This document shows, one piece after another, positions 1-9,326 of a DNA stretch of 64,000 nt. The DNA comes from RFXV01 sp038150465 (GTDB taxonomy: Bacteria; Bacteroidota; Bacteroidia; Flavobacteriales; Schleiferiaceae). Each line of letters opens with the position of its first letter. Within the stretch, counting starts at the first letter, position 1. Location of the stretch: contig JAYOTP010000009.1 of NCBI GenBank assembly GCA_038150465.1, forward strand, positions 1 to 64,000, in the 5' to 3' direction. The translations under genes were made by a program, and so were the position numbers. The notes beneath the pieces were generated by a model. The model searched no databases. It was not told the DNA's origin and worked only from the letters and a program-made list of their open reading frames with translations.

Positions 1-246
1 GACGAACCCACCACTGGCTTGGATCCGAATCAGATCGTGGAGATCCGTTCCCTGATCCGCTCCATCGGTACGGACCGTACAGTTCTTTTCTCGACCCACA
101 TCATGCAGGAGGTGGAACAGCTCTGCGACCGGGTGATCGTACTGAACAAAGGAACGATCGTCGCCGACGAAGGCATCGCCCAATTAAAAAAGAGAGGCGC
201 TTCGCTGGAGGCAGTTTTCCAGCAGCTCACTTCAAGCGCTGGCTGA
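1..246 (+). CDS. gldA: GldA-like ABC transporter ATP-binding protein, C-terminal end
   Basis: Only the last 81 residues are in the window; the gene begins upstream. The first bases read DEPTTGLDPN, the end of Walker B with the D-loop, followed by the H-loop FSTHIMQEVEQLCDRV and a short tail with the VADEG segment. This is the C-terminal half of an ABC ATPase. The sequence closely resembles GldA, the ATPase of the gliding-motility ABC transporter of Bacteroidota, but related Gld-type ATPases share these motifs, so the family is firm and the symbol less so. It ends with TGA at 244-246, two bases before the end of the convergent arsC-type gene. Nothing can be said of its membrane partners, which would lie outside the window. 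Confidence 0.8.
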   Translation, partial: DEPTTGLDPNQIVEIRSLIRSIGTDRTVLFSTHIMQEVEQLCDRVIVLNKGTIVADEGIAQLKKRGASLEAVFQQLTSSAG

Positions 247-248
247 TC

Positions 249-590
249 TCAGAGCAGCTGCTCCATGGTTTCCGTGGGGCGGGCAACGAAGACCAGATCG
301 CCCCGTACGATGATCGGGCGCTCCAGCAGGATGGGCGCTTCGGACAGGACCATGACAAGTTCATCTTCGTTCAGATCCAATGCCGCGTACTCTTCCTTCC
401 AGATCTTCTCACCTGTTCGGATGATGTCCATGGCGGAGCATTCCATTTTGAGTAGCAATGTCTCGAGTTCATCGGGCCGAAGGCCCTCATCGAGGTATCG
501 ATAGACCTGATGGTCCATTTCGTGTTCTTCAAGCCATTTGAGGGCCTGTCGGCTCTTGGCGCATCTTGGGTTGTGGAATACTTTGATCAT
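249..590 (-). CDS. ArsC/Spx-family reductase (arsenate reductase-like)
   Basis: A 113-residue thioredoxin-fold protein. It opens with MIKVFHNPRCAKSRQALKWL: the redox-active cysteine sits in a CxxS context as in glutaredoxin-linked ArsC/YfgD proteins. A later stretch LERPIIVRGD matches the arginine-containing region that binds arsenate in this family. An upstream start at 707 would add 39 unrelated residues, so the ATG at 590 is preferred. That ATG overlaps the TGA of the large T9SS gene upstream (ATGA overlap), so the two are probably co-transcribed and translationally coupled. True arsenate reduction cannot be told from a general disulfide role, because no arsenic transporter or ArsR gene is nearby. 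Confidence 0.82.
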   Translation of the reverse strand: MIKVFHNPRCAKSRQALKWLEEHEMDHQVYRYLDEGLRPDELETLLLKMECSAMDIIRTGEKIWKEEYAALDLNEDELVMVLSEAPILLERPIIVRGDLVFVARPTETMEQLL

Positions 591-3500
591 CGCATGAGGT
601 GAACGAATCCCTGTTCTCTTTTGGCTTCTCCGCAGCTGTTGGTCCAGCTGAGGGTCCAAAAATAGACAGACTCCTTGCATTTTTCCGATCGGCAAAGTCC
701 ATCCCAACTCGCGGGACCGGCATACACTTCTCTACCCCACCGATTGTAAACGATCAGCTCGGGGCCGATCACGTCCCAGCCATTCAGAGCTTCATCAAAG
801 GTCAGCCGGTCGTTCACTCCGTCGCCATTGGGGGTGAATACATTGGGGAAGGACACCTCCGCCTGATCTTCCTGTCCTATCTGTACCTGGGTTTCAAAAG
901 TGCGAACCGTCTTGCACAGGCTGTCTTCCTGTTGGATACGCAGCCTGTAGATTCCGCTGGCTGCATAGGTATGGATCCATTGCTCCCCGTTTCCAGAGTC
1001 GATCGTCCCATCCCCGTAATCCAGTTGAAGAGCGGAAGAAGAGTCCGTTTCGATGTCGATGATCAATTCGAGGGGAAGGCTGCAGGCCTTGTGGGTCAGC
1101 TCCACCTGAAAAGGAGGGAGGAGTGGCGCGAAGTAAATGCTCAGGGTGTCGTATTGGTCGGCCAGGCAGCCATCAGAATAAAAGACCAAATAGGGCGCAT
1201 AGGATCCGCTGTCCGGATAGGAAACACTTGCGGGCAGACTGTCGAGTACCGAGCCGGTTCCGGTATACAGCAGGTAGTAATCGGGCGATCCTTGCAGGTC
1301 AAAAAGAACCGTTCGGTTGCTGTCGCATTCGTCGAACTGCGCCAGGAGTTCGGTATCTGCGCCTGAATCCAGAATGTGAACGAGCACACTGTCCGAAGCC
1401 ATTTGCTGGCAGCTGGAGTTGAAGCCAGTCAGGTGAACCCAGTAGTCTCCTGGGCTGGTGTAGCGCGTATAGGCCTCCGAACCACTGTAGGTGCGCCCAT
1501 CGCCGAACGACCAGAACAAGCTGTCCGCATTGACCGCGTCCACCAGAAAATAAAGCGAGTCAAAGGTGCAGACCGTATCGGCCACACTGCGGAGGTCGAC
1601 AGCGAGTGTATCGAGTTGAAATTCGATCTTGAAGCCGAGCATATTGCAATTGGCGGAATTGTTGGTCGTGGACCAGACCGTAGAGGGAAAGGCAGGTGTC
1701 AGATCAAAGCCTCCACAGCCGGCACAGACAGCTTGGGAAATGATGCCTTCGGGGCTGAATCGGCTCGTGCCGCCATCCACGTGTTCCCGTGTTCCGTCTC
1801 CGCCGAAATAGGTGGCGTACAAGGGCTTTTTCCACGATGCATCCAGCGCGAGCAGGTAGAAATCTTCACCATCTGTCGTGGATTGGTATGCATCCGGAGA
1901 CACATACAGATTGTCCACGCTGCCGTTGCCCGGATTCAAGCTTCCGCCCCACCCTGACATATAGGTCACACCACAGCTGTCGATCAGAAAGGCCGATGGG
2001 GAGAAGTCGTAGCTGTTGCGCAGACTTCCAATGCGGGTCGATCGAAGAAGTTTTTTGAGATCGGGGCTGAACAACTGAAGAAACTGCCGCGATGTGGAAT
2101 CCCCAAAGACGACGGGCCGATCATGGGCCATATTGCCGTTGGTCTGCCCGAGCACAGCAATGCGTCCCCTGGGGTCTGGGTAGAGGAAAAAACAGAAGTC
2201 CCGTGCAAAGCTCCCGATGTAAGTGCTCGCCACCAGTTGTCCGCTGTCGTTCACGGCCGACAAGAAACCATCGCCGGTACCGCCAAAATAGGCTGGTGAC
2301 CAGCTGTCCGTGGTCGTTGGGAAAGTATTGGACAAGGTGGTCCCGGTAACGTAGGTCAGGCCATTGGCGGCTGCGGTCGAAAAGGCAGCCTCATTTCCAA
2401 GCCCGCCAAGTCGCGTGGACCACATCATCTGGCTGAGATCTCCACTGAGTTTGGTCAGGGTGGCGTCTTGTGCTCCATTGACCGATTGATTCACTGTTTC
2501 GGGAAAGTCGGATGAATTGGTACACGAAGCGATGAGGATGTTCCCGTTCTCATCCAGGTTGACCTCTCCCCGAGCGGCATCTCCATAGTTGTTGATCAGC
2601 GCAGCATTGATGCCGTCGTTATCGCTCCCACCCAAATAAGTGGAGGCGATCAACTGGGAGCCGTCTGTACTGAGTCTGCTGACAAACAGGTCGGAACCGA
2701 GTGAAAAGGTTCCGCCCATCCCGGGGACGCTGCTACCGCCATTGAAGGTCGTGTCAAATGCCACGGCCGATACGGGAAAGTCGGCAGAGCCGGTCACTCC
2801 AAAAATGATGAGCTCGTTTCCGTCGGCGATCAGTGAATGCGGCTGTTCCACTTCGGCACCGCCCAGCCAGGTGGCAAATTCCCGATTCACTCCATCCGCA
2901 CTGAGCCGCATCAAGGTGATATCGATAAGCCCGGCAAAGGTGGTGTCGAATGCACCGGTGGAGACGGGAAAGACGCTCCCAAAGCCAATGCCGCCCAGAT
3001 ACATCCGCCCAGATGCATCATAGGTAGCAGTAAAGCCCCAATTGTCTGAGACCGAACCCGAGTAGGTCGAGAAGATCACGTCCGGATCCAAATAGAGCGG
3101 TCGGTCGGGAAAGAGTCGTTCGGATTCCAGCCGGACCGTATCTCCCGAGCAAACAAAGCGGGAAGCGCAGGGCACTTCCGTTCCCTCCACCAGCTGATAG
3201 GCGTACGGCCGTTTTTCGTGCAATGCACCAACAGAGGTCGCAACGCTCAATTCTCCGCCTTCNNNNNNNNNNNNNNNNNNNNNNNNNNNNNNNNNNNNNN
3301 NNNNNNNNNNNNNNNNNNNNNNNNNNNNNNNNNNNNNNNNNNNNNNNNNNNNNNNNNNNNNNGCCGTTTTTCGTGCAATGCACCAACAGAGGTCGCAACG
3401 CTCAATTCTCCGCCTTCGTTCAGTTCCACGCCGTCCTGCCCGGTCCAATGCATCCGAATGTCCGAGATATCGGCTTTCTCTGCAGCAATGAAAGTGTATT

Positions 3501-3951
3501 TGAGCTGGCCGTTCTCTTGTTCCCAAAGCAGATCGATATTCGGATAGACCTCTTGGAAGAGGTAGCGGTTGTGGGTGCGCAGATCGCGGGCACTTCTATG
3601 TCTTTTCAGCACATGGGTGCGGCCCGCCTGTTCGTCCATGCGGATCGGTTCGCGAAGGTCCGCGCCCAGCAGATCCACGCGCAGAACGTGCCCCTGCAAA
3701 CGCGGTGGGCCCTGGGCATCCTCCTGATGATGGTGCCACTCATGATACGCTTCAAAGGCGTCTGTTTCGTAGAGCTTGTAGGTCCAGCCCGTTCGTGTTA
3801 AGAAGCATTCGCCACCGCCCATGGGCGCCGCTCCATGAACGCTTTCATCCCATTGCCCCCCGTTCTCCAGAAATCCAGGCGCAGACAATTGGGCCTCCAG
3901 GCGCAGGCTGATGATGCTCAGCGTAAACAGGAAATAAGCAAGGGCTTTCAT
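587..3951 (-). CDS. Large secreted T9SS type B protein with DUF7948-like, propeller-like and PKD domains (interrupted by assembly gap)
   Basis: One gene split by an artificial 100-N gap at 3263-3362. Both gap edges carry the same 55 bases (3208-3262 and 3363-3417). Collapsing them removes 155 bases and puts the two open frames in register, giving about 1069 residues. In order: signal peptide (MKALAYFLFTLSIISLRLEA), an N-terminal DUF7948-type region, a long repetitive beta-rich part with recurring FDTTF and STYLGG units (SBBP-like), PKD-type modules (WSFGDG and DYGDG motifs), and a C-terminal CHU_C domain (FPNVFTPNGDGVNDRL, NRWG). CHU_C is the type B sorting signal for T9SS export. A surface-attached or SprF-dependent role is inferred; the substrate is unknown. 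Its stop overlaps the start of the arsC-type gene. Confidence 0.87.
3208..3417. other. Scaffold gap of 100 N flanked by an identical 55-bp overlap
   Basis: N bases fill 3263-3362. The 55 bases before the gap (3208-3262, starting gccgtttttcgtgcaatgca) recur exactly after it (3363-3417). This is what an assembler leaves when two contigs that overlap by one k-mer are scaffolded with a default 100-N spacer. It is not a biological repeat: removing one copy and the N run joins the gene on the minus strand in a single frame. Confidence 0.93.
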
Positions 3952-4022
3952 CTGCTTCGGTCCGTCCTTGCCTTAAAATTCAGATTTTTCCTTGGCCTGA
4001 GAAAGCCTCAATGAGCGAATGT

Positions 4023-5123
4023 TCAATCGGCCTCAGTGGCCTGCCCTTGCTGCATGAGGAATGCCTTCAGGAAATCATCCAGATCACCGTTCAAAACACC
4101 TTCGGTATCCGAGGTCTCTTTTTGCGTCCGCACATCCTTGACCAGTTTGTACGGATGCAGCACATAGTTCCGGATCTGAGAACCCCATTCGATCTTTTTC
4201 TTGCCCGCTTCGATCTCTGCCCGCTTCTCATTGCGTGCCTGGATCTCCAGTTCGTAAAGCTGAGACTTGAGCAGCTGGATGGCCCGCTCCTTGTTCTGCA
4301 GCTGGGAACGCGTCTCTGTGTTTTCGATGATGATGCCCGAAGTTTTGTGCTTCAATCGAACCCCGGTCTCCACCTTGTTCACGTTCTGACCGCCCGCTCC
4401 GCTCGATCGGAAGGTGTCCCATTCGATCTCCGATGGATTGACATTGATCTCGATGCTGTCGTCCACCATGGGGAATACATATACACTGACAAATGAGGTG
4501 TGCCTGCGGGCATTCGAGTCAAAGGGAGATATGCGCACCAGGCGATGCACGCCATTCTCTCCTTTCAAATAACCAAAGGCAAATTCGCCCTCGATCTCGA
4601 GGGTAACGGTCTTTATGCCCGCCACTTCTCCGTCCTGCAGATTGAGTTCCTTGACCTTGAATCCTCTTCGGTCGCCCCACATCATGTACATGCGCATGAG
4701 CATGCCGGCCCAGTCGCAGCTTTCTGTTCCTCCGGCGCCCGCGGTGATCTGTATGACCGCATTGAGTTTGTCTTCCTCTTCGGAAAGCATATTTCTGAAT
4801 TCCAGCTCTTCCACCTCTTTGGTGAGGCGCTCCGAAAGCTGATCGACCTCTTCTTCACTCAGTTCGCCTTCCCGATGGAATTCAATGGCCAGTTTCAGTT
4901 CTTCCAGCAGATTCTCGGCCTGAGCATAGCCCTCGACCCAGAACTTGAGTCCGCGGATCTTCTTCATCACCTGCTCGGCCTTCTTGTTGTCTTCCCAGAA
5001 ACCCGGATCGGCCGTCTTCTCCTCTTCGTTGGCGATCTCTACTTTTTTCTGGTCCAGATGCAGATAGCCCCGGAGGCTGAGCACCCGTTCTTCGATTTCC
5101 TTGAGTTGATCGTTGGTCACCAT
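4023..5123 (-). CDS. prfB: Peptide chain release factor 2 without programmed frameshift
   Basis: A 366-residue class I release factor that reads UGA and UAA stop codons and hydrolyses peptidyl-tRNA. The tripeptide anticodon SPF is present in VRISPFDSNARRH and the catalytic GGQ is at residues 244-246 in SSGAGGQNVNK. Length matches RF2 (about 365). The start at 5123 (MVTNDQLKEIEERV) fits the RF2 N-terminus; an upstream start at 5177 would add 18 unrelated residues. In many bacteria prfB needs a +1 shift at CUUUGAC near codon 25. Here the same place reads in frame as RGYLHLDQ (CGG GGC TAT CTG CAT CTG GAC) with no TGA. A -7 element at 5128-5135 lies only four bases from the ATG. Confidence 0.96.
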   Translation of the reverse strand: MVTNDQLKEIEERVLSLRGYLHLDQKKVEIANEEEKTADPGFWEDNKKAEQVMKKIRGLKFWVEGYAQAENLLEELKLAIEFHREGELSEEEVDQLSERLTKEVEELEFRNMLSEEEDKLNAVIQITAGAGGTESCDWAGMLMRMYMMWGDRRGFKVKELNLQDGEVAGIKTVTLEIEGEFAFGYLKGENGVHRLVRISPFDSNARRHTSFVSVYVFPMVDDSIEINVNPSEIEWDTFRSSGAGGQNVNKVETGVRLKHKTSGIIIENTETRSQLQNKERAIQLLKSQLYELEIQARNEKRAEIEAGKKKIEWGSQIRNYVLHPYKLVKDVRTQKETSDTEGVLNGDLDDFLKAFLMQQGQATEAD

Positions 5124-5127
5124 GGGG

Positions 5128-5135
5128 CAAATGTA
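5128..5135 (-). promoter_or_regulatory. Candidate -7 element of prfB
   Basis: On the minus strand the octamer TACATTTG matches the Bacteroidota -7 consensus TAnnTTTG in all six fixed positions. It is followed by CCCC and then the prfB ATG. No clear TTG was found at the usual -33 distance. If used, transcription would start at or inside the first codons, giving a leaderless mRNA. Confidence 0.45.
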
Positions 5136-5177
5136 AGAAGGGCCAGTGCGGCAGAGCAGATGCTGAGATAAGTGCAC

Positions 5178-6212
5178 TTAGGAGTGCACGGGCGCATTAA
5201 GTCTGGGGTGGATCAGACCAAAGAAAAGTGGGGGAAGCAAACTGATGAGCATCATACCCGGGTAACCTGTGGGGAGCTGCCGGCTGTGTGGATGATGCTC
5301 GAGCAGTTGATATTTCCGGGCCGGCCGGTGGTGGTGATCGGAGTGCCGGCTCAGCTCAAAGAGCATCCATCGGCCCACCCTGTGGTTGGAGTTCCAGCTG
5401 TGCCAGGGCATGACCTTCTCATACCTCAGTTCGCTGACGCGCGAACGCATCAGGCCGTAGTGTTCAATGTAATTGACGGTTTCCAGCAGCAGCATGCCGA
5501 ATCCGGCTGAGAAAAGAAAGGCCAAACCGACTGCCTTTCCGCCCACCCAGAAGATCCCGAGGCAAAAAAGAAGCTGAATCGCAGAGAAGCGAACCATCTG
5601 ATTTTGGATGGACCACTTTCCGATCTTCTTTCTTTTCAGGCGATCGAATTCGAGCCCCCATGCCTGCAGCCAGGAACCAATGGTCGAGCGCAGCCAGAAC
5701 ACATAAACTGGCTCCCATTTCCGGGCCGTCGCTGGGTCTTCCCGTGTGGCCACATAGCGATGATGCCCTCTGTTGTGTTCAATGAAGAAATGCATGTAGA
5801 GGCTGCTGAGCAAAAGGAGCTGAGCGATGAACTGTTCCTTTTTGCCTGGTCGATGCCCGAGTTCGTGTGCGACATTGATCCCAAAGACTCCGTTGAGGAT
5901 GCCCATGGAACTGACCCAACCCCAATAGGTCAGACCCTCTGCTTCAGGATGGCTCCATATTGTGTACAGGAATACGCCGAGGCATGAGAAGTGAAGGGGA
6001 ACGACGAGGTAGAGCAGGCGGTCGTAGAATTTGTCCGCGGCTTTTTCCTGCTCTTGGTCGGTGCTCAGATTCTTTTCGTTGGGCCGGAGGAACAACTCAA
6101 AGAGCGGGATGCATCCGAAGCTGTAGACCATGGGCGCAAAACTGATCCAACCCCCAGATCGGAAAGACCAAAGGGAAAGTGTGAACAAGCTGAAGGACAG
6201 GAGATAATGCAC
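5178..6212 (-). CDS. AlkB-family membrane di-iron hydroxylase (alkane 1-monooxygenase-like)
   Basis: A 344-residue membrane protein with the histidine boxes of the AlkB/desaturase-type di-iron hydroxylases: HELGH at 116-120, EHNRGHH at 145-151, the NYIEHYG box, and HSDHHHRP from 290. Several hydrophobic segments lie between. The family hydroxylates terminal carbons of alkanes using rubredoxin and oxygen; the actual substrate here is not determinable, and no rubredoxin gene is adjacent. The start is a GTG at 6210-6212; the next ATG (residue 28) would cut into the first membrane segment. A perfect -7 octamer lies five bases upstream. The gene is divergent from bcp and ends 54 bases from the start of prfB. 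Confidence 0.9.
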   Translation of the reverse strand: MHYLLSFSLFTLSLWSFRSGGWISFAPMVYSFGCIPLFELFLRPNEKNLSTDQEQEKAADKFYDRLLYLVVPLHFSCLGVFLYTIWSHPEAEGLTYWGWVSSMGILNGVFGINVAHELGHRPGKKEQFIAQLLLLSSLYMHFFIEHNRGHHRYVATREDPATARKWEPVYVFWLRSTIGSWLQAWGLEFDRLKRKKIGKWSIQNQMVRFSAIQLLFCLGIFWVGGKAVGLAFLFSAGFGMLLLETVNYIEHYGLMRSRVSELRYEKVMPWHSWNSNHRVGRWMLFELSRHSDHHHRPARKYQLLEHHPHSRQLPTGYPGMMLISLLPPLFFGLIHPRLNAPVHS

Positions 6213-6217
6213 AGGAT

Positions 6218-6225
6218 CAAAAATA
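6218..6225 (-). promoter_or_regulatory. Candidate -7 element of the AlkB-like gene
   Basis: The minus-strand octamer TATTTTTG fits TAnnTTTG exactly and lies five bases from the GTG start at 6212. No TTG is seen at -33. The spacing suggests a leaderless or very short-leader transcript and supports the choice of the GTG start. Confidence 0.42.
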
Positions 6226-6307
6226 AGAAAATGTGTTTTTTGGGTCTTATCCAGAACAAAAACCTGAACAATCAGTGGCTGTTTTTTATTTTGACAAAAA
6301 CAGCAAG

Positions 6308-6772
6308 ATGACGCATTTGAAAGAAGGCGATCCAGCCCCCGCCTTTGAGGGGATCGATCAGAACGGACAGACCATCAAACTATCCGATCACGCAGGAAAG
6401 AAAGTGGTCCTTTACTTTTATCCGAAGGACAATACGCCCGGCTGCACGGCGGAGGCCTGTGATTTCCGGGACCGCGACAAGGAATTGGCCGGACACGGCA
6501 TTCAGGTCATTGGGGTGAGTGCCGACAGCGAAAAGTCGCATAAGAAATTCGTCGACAAATTCGATCTTCCTTTCCCGCTAATTGCCGATACAGAACGCGA
6601 GGTGATCAATGCCTACGGCGTTTGGGGAAAGAAGAAATTCATGGGCCGTGAATACGATGGCATCCACAGGGAAACCTTCATCATCGACGAGAACGGCACG
6701 ATCGAGAAGATCTTCACCAAGGTCAAGACCAAAGAGCCGACGGCTCAGGTGCTCGAAGCGCTCGGACTCTGA
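6308..6772 (+). CDS. bcp: Thioredoxin-dependent thiol peroxidase (BCP family peroxiredoxin)
   Basis: A 154-residue peroxiredoxin that reduces hydrogen and organic peroxides with electrons from thioredoxin. The peroxidatic cysteine is C46 in NTPGCTAEACDFRD, and C51 five residues later is the usual resolving cysteine of the atypical two-cysteine BCP group. Length is typical. The ATG at 6308 is chosen because the 25 residues of the longer frame from 6233 do not resemble the family. Its last 28 bases overlap tail-to-tail with the O-antigen ligase gene on the other strand. An OxyR gene with both sensing cysteines lies at 40.9 kb and may control it, but no operator was identified. Confidence 0.95.
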   Translation: MTHLKEGDPAPAFEGIDQNGQTIKLSDHAGKKVVLYFYPKDNTPGCTAEACDFRDRDKELAGHGIQVIGVSADSEKSHKKFVDKFDLPFPLIADTEREVINAYGVWGKKKFMGREYDGIHRETFIIDENGTIEKIFTKVKTKEPTAQVLEALGL

Positions 6773-8205
6773 TCAGAGGAATCGTCGTCCGACCAGCGAA
6801 TACGCCCGAGATCCATCATGACCAATGCGGCTGAAAATCCCCAGACCGGGACAGCTGCCTTGTCCATGTCGAGAAAGTTGTTCAGCAGGCCGTGGGTGAA
6901 GTAACTCACCAGCCCCATGAACAGGGCGGTGGCCAGCAATCGTTCAGAAGGCGATCGGCTGCGGTAGATCACGCGCACGGCTGTTCGGGAAAGGATGAAC
7001 AGAAACAAAAAGACCAGCAGCATACCTGGCAGTCCCTGTTCGGCGAGCGGACCGATGTATTCTGAGTGCGCATTGCCCACATCGCCATTGTTGGTGCTGA
7101 TGATGGTCTTTTGACGCGGATTCTGGTAAGGTGCATATTGGAATTGGTAGGTGCCGGGTCCAAATCCGACGATGGGCCTTTCCTCGAACATCTTCAAAGC
7201 GGAATTCCAGCGGTTGATGCGTTCCAGATTGGAAGCGTCTGTCGAAATATTGGAAATGGACTCGACGTGTTCCCCCAGATCATCGCTCGAATCCTGGTTG
7301 TTGGTCGACAAACGGTCGATGATGGGATCGAGATTCAGAAGGATGCCGCCAGCAAAGGCCGCCGTCAACAGCCAGAAGGCCCAGGTCCGTATGCGCAGCA
7401 GGAGCAGGACCATCACCCCGAGCGAGGCGGCAACGCTCACCCAGGCGGCCCGGGTGTAAGAAAGCACCAGTCCGGTGACAACGATCAGGAAGATGAATAG
7501 GGCAAAGGCCCTCTTGTCCATTCGGCTTTTTCTCAAGAAGGCCAATGCAAAAGAAGCAGGGATATACAGCCCGATAATGGCTCCGTATGAGGTGTGCTCC
7601 TTGATGAATGGATACATCGCATTCACTGAGCCAGTCTTGCTGAAACCACGTGTCCAGTGTACGTAGGTGGTGAAGAGAATGACTACAGCCAGCGGAATGA
7701 GATAGAGCCAAAGGAAGCGGCTCAACTTGCGTTCGGAGGTGAAAAGACGCGACATCACAAAATACAGGGCCGTGACCGACCACAGACGGACCAGCAGATG
7801 TTTGAGAGAGACCAGGGGCATGCTGCTGCTGACACTGGTCATGAGCATCCAGGCCAGCTGCAGGCCGATCATCAGGGTCAGCGGATGCCGCAGGAAAGCG
7901 GTGTCGAAACCATCATCGATCATCAGCTTCATAAAGAACAGAAGCATGATGCCAAAAAAGAGCGGTTCGGTGGGCAGATTCATGCTGACCCCCAGATCCA
8001 GCTCTTCCACGCTGATGGAAAGCGGCGTCAGGAAAACGGTCAGATACAGCAGTTTATCCAGCGAGTAAAAGGCCATTCCGACCACGGCGATCACAACGGG
8101 AAGGAGCGAGAGCCAGAAGAACTGCTTGACGATCAAGATGCTGTTCAGCAGCAGGAAAGCGGCCGTCAGTCCGTAGACCCATTTTTTTCCGAGGGTCTTT
8201 TCCAT
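6745..8205 (-). CDS. O-antigen ligase/polymerase family membrane protein
   Basis: A 486-residue protein with roughly ten or more membrane segments and, between the late ones, a large outward loop (about residues 300-390) containing RINRWNSALKMFEERPIVG, FGPGTY and NAHSEYIG. This layout is typical of the Wzy_C/WaaL family, which joins or polymerises undecaprenyl-linked glycans at the outer face of the inner membrane. It follows the Wzz-like gene with a 4-base gap, so the two form an operon for making or length-setting a surface polysaccharide. Ligase and polymerase activities cannot be separated by sequence alone. The 3' end overlaps bcp by 28 bases on the opposite strand. Confidence 0.87.
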   Translation of the reverse strand: MEKTLGKKWVYGLTAAFLLLNSILIVKQFFWLSLLPVVIAVVGMAFYSLDKLLYLTVFLTPLSISVEELDLGVSMNLPTEPLFFGIMLLFFMKLMIDDGFDTAFLRHPLTLMIGLQLAWMLMTSVSSSMPLVSLKHLLVRLWSVTALYFVMSRLFTSERKLSRFLWLYLIPLAVVILFTTYVHWTRGFSKTGSVNAMYPFIKEHTSYGAIIGLYIPASFALAFLRKSRMDKRAFALFIFLIVVTGLVLSYTRAAWVSVAASLGVMVLLLLRIRTWAFWLLTAAFAGGILLNLDPIIDRLSTNNQDSSDDLGEHVESISNISTDASNLERINRWNSALKMFEERPIVGFGPGTYQFQYAPYQNPRQKTIISTNNGDVGNAHSEYIGPLAEQGLPGMLLVFLFLFILSRTAVRVIYRSRSPSERLLATALFMGLVSYFTHGLLNNFLDMDKAAVPVWGFSAALVMMDLGRIRWSDDDSSDQSPSASST

Positions 8206-8209
8206 GCGC

Positions 8210-9232
8210 TCAGGCCTTCTTTTGGCTGCGGATGGTGTCTTTGATGATGATGCAGACCAGAGTGAAGAGGAAGGTGCCCAGAGTCGAGATCAGAACGATC
8301 AGAGAGCGCTTCGGGAAGGTCTTGCGTTCGGCCGGGAAGGCCCGGTTCACCAGGAAGGTCTCCGGTAGGGTTTGGTATACATCCACTTTCGCCTGATCGT
8401 AACGGGTCTTCAGACGCACCAGTTCATCTTTTAGGATCCGGCTCTCGTCCCGGAGGGCCACATAGAAGCTCCCGTATTTTGCCAGCGTGTCCAGGCGGTT
8501 CTGTATCTGACGTGCGGCTTTGTCGTTGCCTTTCACAATGGCGATGCCCAGTTGTTCGGAGAAGACCTCTGCCTGCGATTCATAATCGTGGACGCCCCGT
8601 TCCCTGAGTTTGGTGAGTTCGAATTCCATGCTGTCCAGCTCACTCCGCAGATTGAGAAATTCCTGCTCCACGATCTGCAAGCCCTTGATGGCGCGTTCCT
8701 TTTTGATGCGCCCTTTGACTTCATTGAGCAGATCGCTGATGTCGTTGGCGATCAGCGCCGCGGTGTCCGGATCGGAATCCAAAACGGTGATGACCACCGA
8801 CATGAACTCGGTGCGGCTGAATTGCACCCGGTTCTCATAGGCCTTGTTCAGGGCGGTGTAGCGGTATTTTGAATCTTTTGGTATGCGGTAGTGACGCATC
8901 AGGTCGTAGGAGTCGATGATGCGCTGGCGGATCTCATCGGAGTTGAGCACCTGAAGCAGATTTTCGGCCTCTTGTTCGTCGCCGAATTCCATCACATCGC
9001 TCCCCGATGGAAAGCTCTGGGGCAGAACGGCCTTGGAAACGGAATGGGTCGTTGAGGGAAAGACCACCACTTCCGACTTGAACAAGGGCGTTATGAATCT
9101 CGGTGCTGAGAAGATCGTGGACAATACAGCACCGATCACGCTCACGATAAGGAGCGGGCGGCGCCAGTTGTAGATATACAGAAGGATATTGGTCGATTCG
9201 AAGTACTGCTCTTCCTGCGGAGTTCCTTTCAT
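8210..9232 (-). CDS. Wzz-type chain-length determinant protein
   Basis: A 340-residue inner-membrane protein with one membrane segment near residues 24-45, a long periplasmic part rich in helix and coiled-coil (about 170-290, with REL/LRSELDSMEFEL-type heptads), and a second membrane segment near 310-332. This two-helix hairpin layout is that of polysaccharide co-polymerases such as Wzz, which set the length of O-antigen or capsule chains. No tyrosine-kinase domain is fused. It is first in the operon with the O-antigen ligase gene and has a good -7 element 23 bases upstream. The typical proline-rich segment before the second helix is weak (AFPAERKTFPKRS). Confidence 0.85.
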   Translation of the reverse strand: MKGTPQEEQYFESTNILLYIYNWRRPLLIVSVIGAVLSTIFSAPRFITPLFKSEVVVFPSTTHSVSKAVLPQSFPSGSDVMEFGDEQEAENLLQVLNSDEIRQRIIDSYDLMRHYRIPKDSKYRYTALNKAYENRVQFSRTEFMSVVITVLDSDPDTAALIANDISDLLNEVKGRIKKERAIKGLQIVEQEFLNLRSELDSMEFELTKLRERGVHDYESQAEVFSEQLGIAIVKGNDKAARQIQNRLDTLAKYGSFYVALRDESRILKDELVRLKTRYDQAKVDVYQTLPETFLVNRAFPAERKTFPKRSLIVLISTLGTFLFTLVCIIIKDTIRSQKKA

Positions 9233-9255
9233 CAGGGATGGCTAAAGATGGTGGG

Positions 9256-9263
9256 CAAAGCTA
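9256..9263 (-). promoter_or_regulatory. Candidate -7 element of the wzz-like operon
   Basis: TAGCTTTG on the minus strand matches TAnnTTTG exactly, 23 bases before the ATG at 9232. The -33 position holds TTC at 21 bases rather than TTG. It lies in the 136-base divergent region shared with the OsmC gene. Confidence 0.45.
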
Positions 9264-9326
9264 AAAAAAGGTCGTTGCAGAGTGGAACAGAAGAATTCCT
9301 ACAATATTGCTGATGGTTTCGCTCCC

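Noticed and set aside
3208..3417. 55-bp direct repeat as a possible mobile-element target site
   Set aside because: It surrounds a pure N run, the same length occurs at the second gap, and collapse restores the gene; an assembly overlap explains it better.
6745..6772. Overlap of bcp and the ligase gene as a sign of a frameshift
   Set aside because: Both proteins have normal lengths and C-termini; a short tail-to-tail overlap is common in compact genomes.
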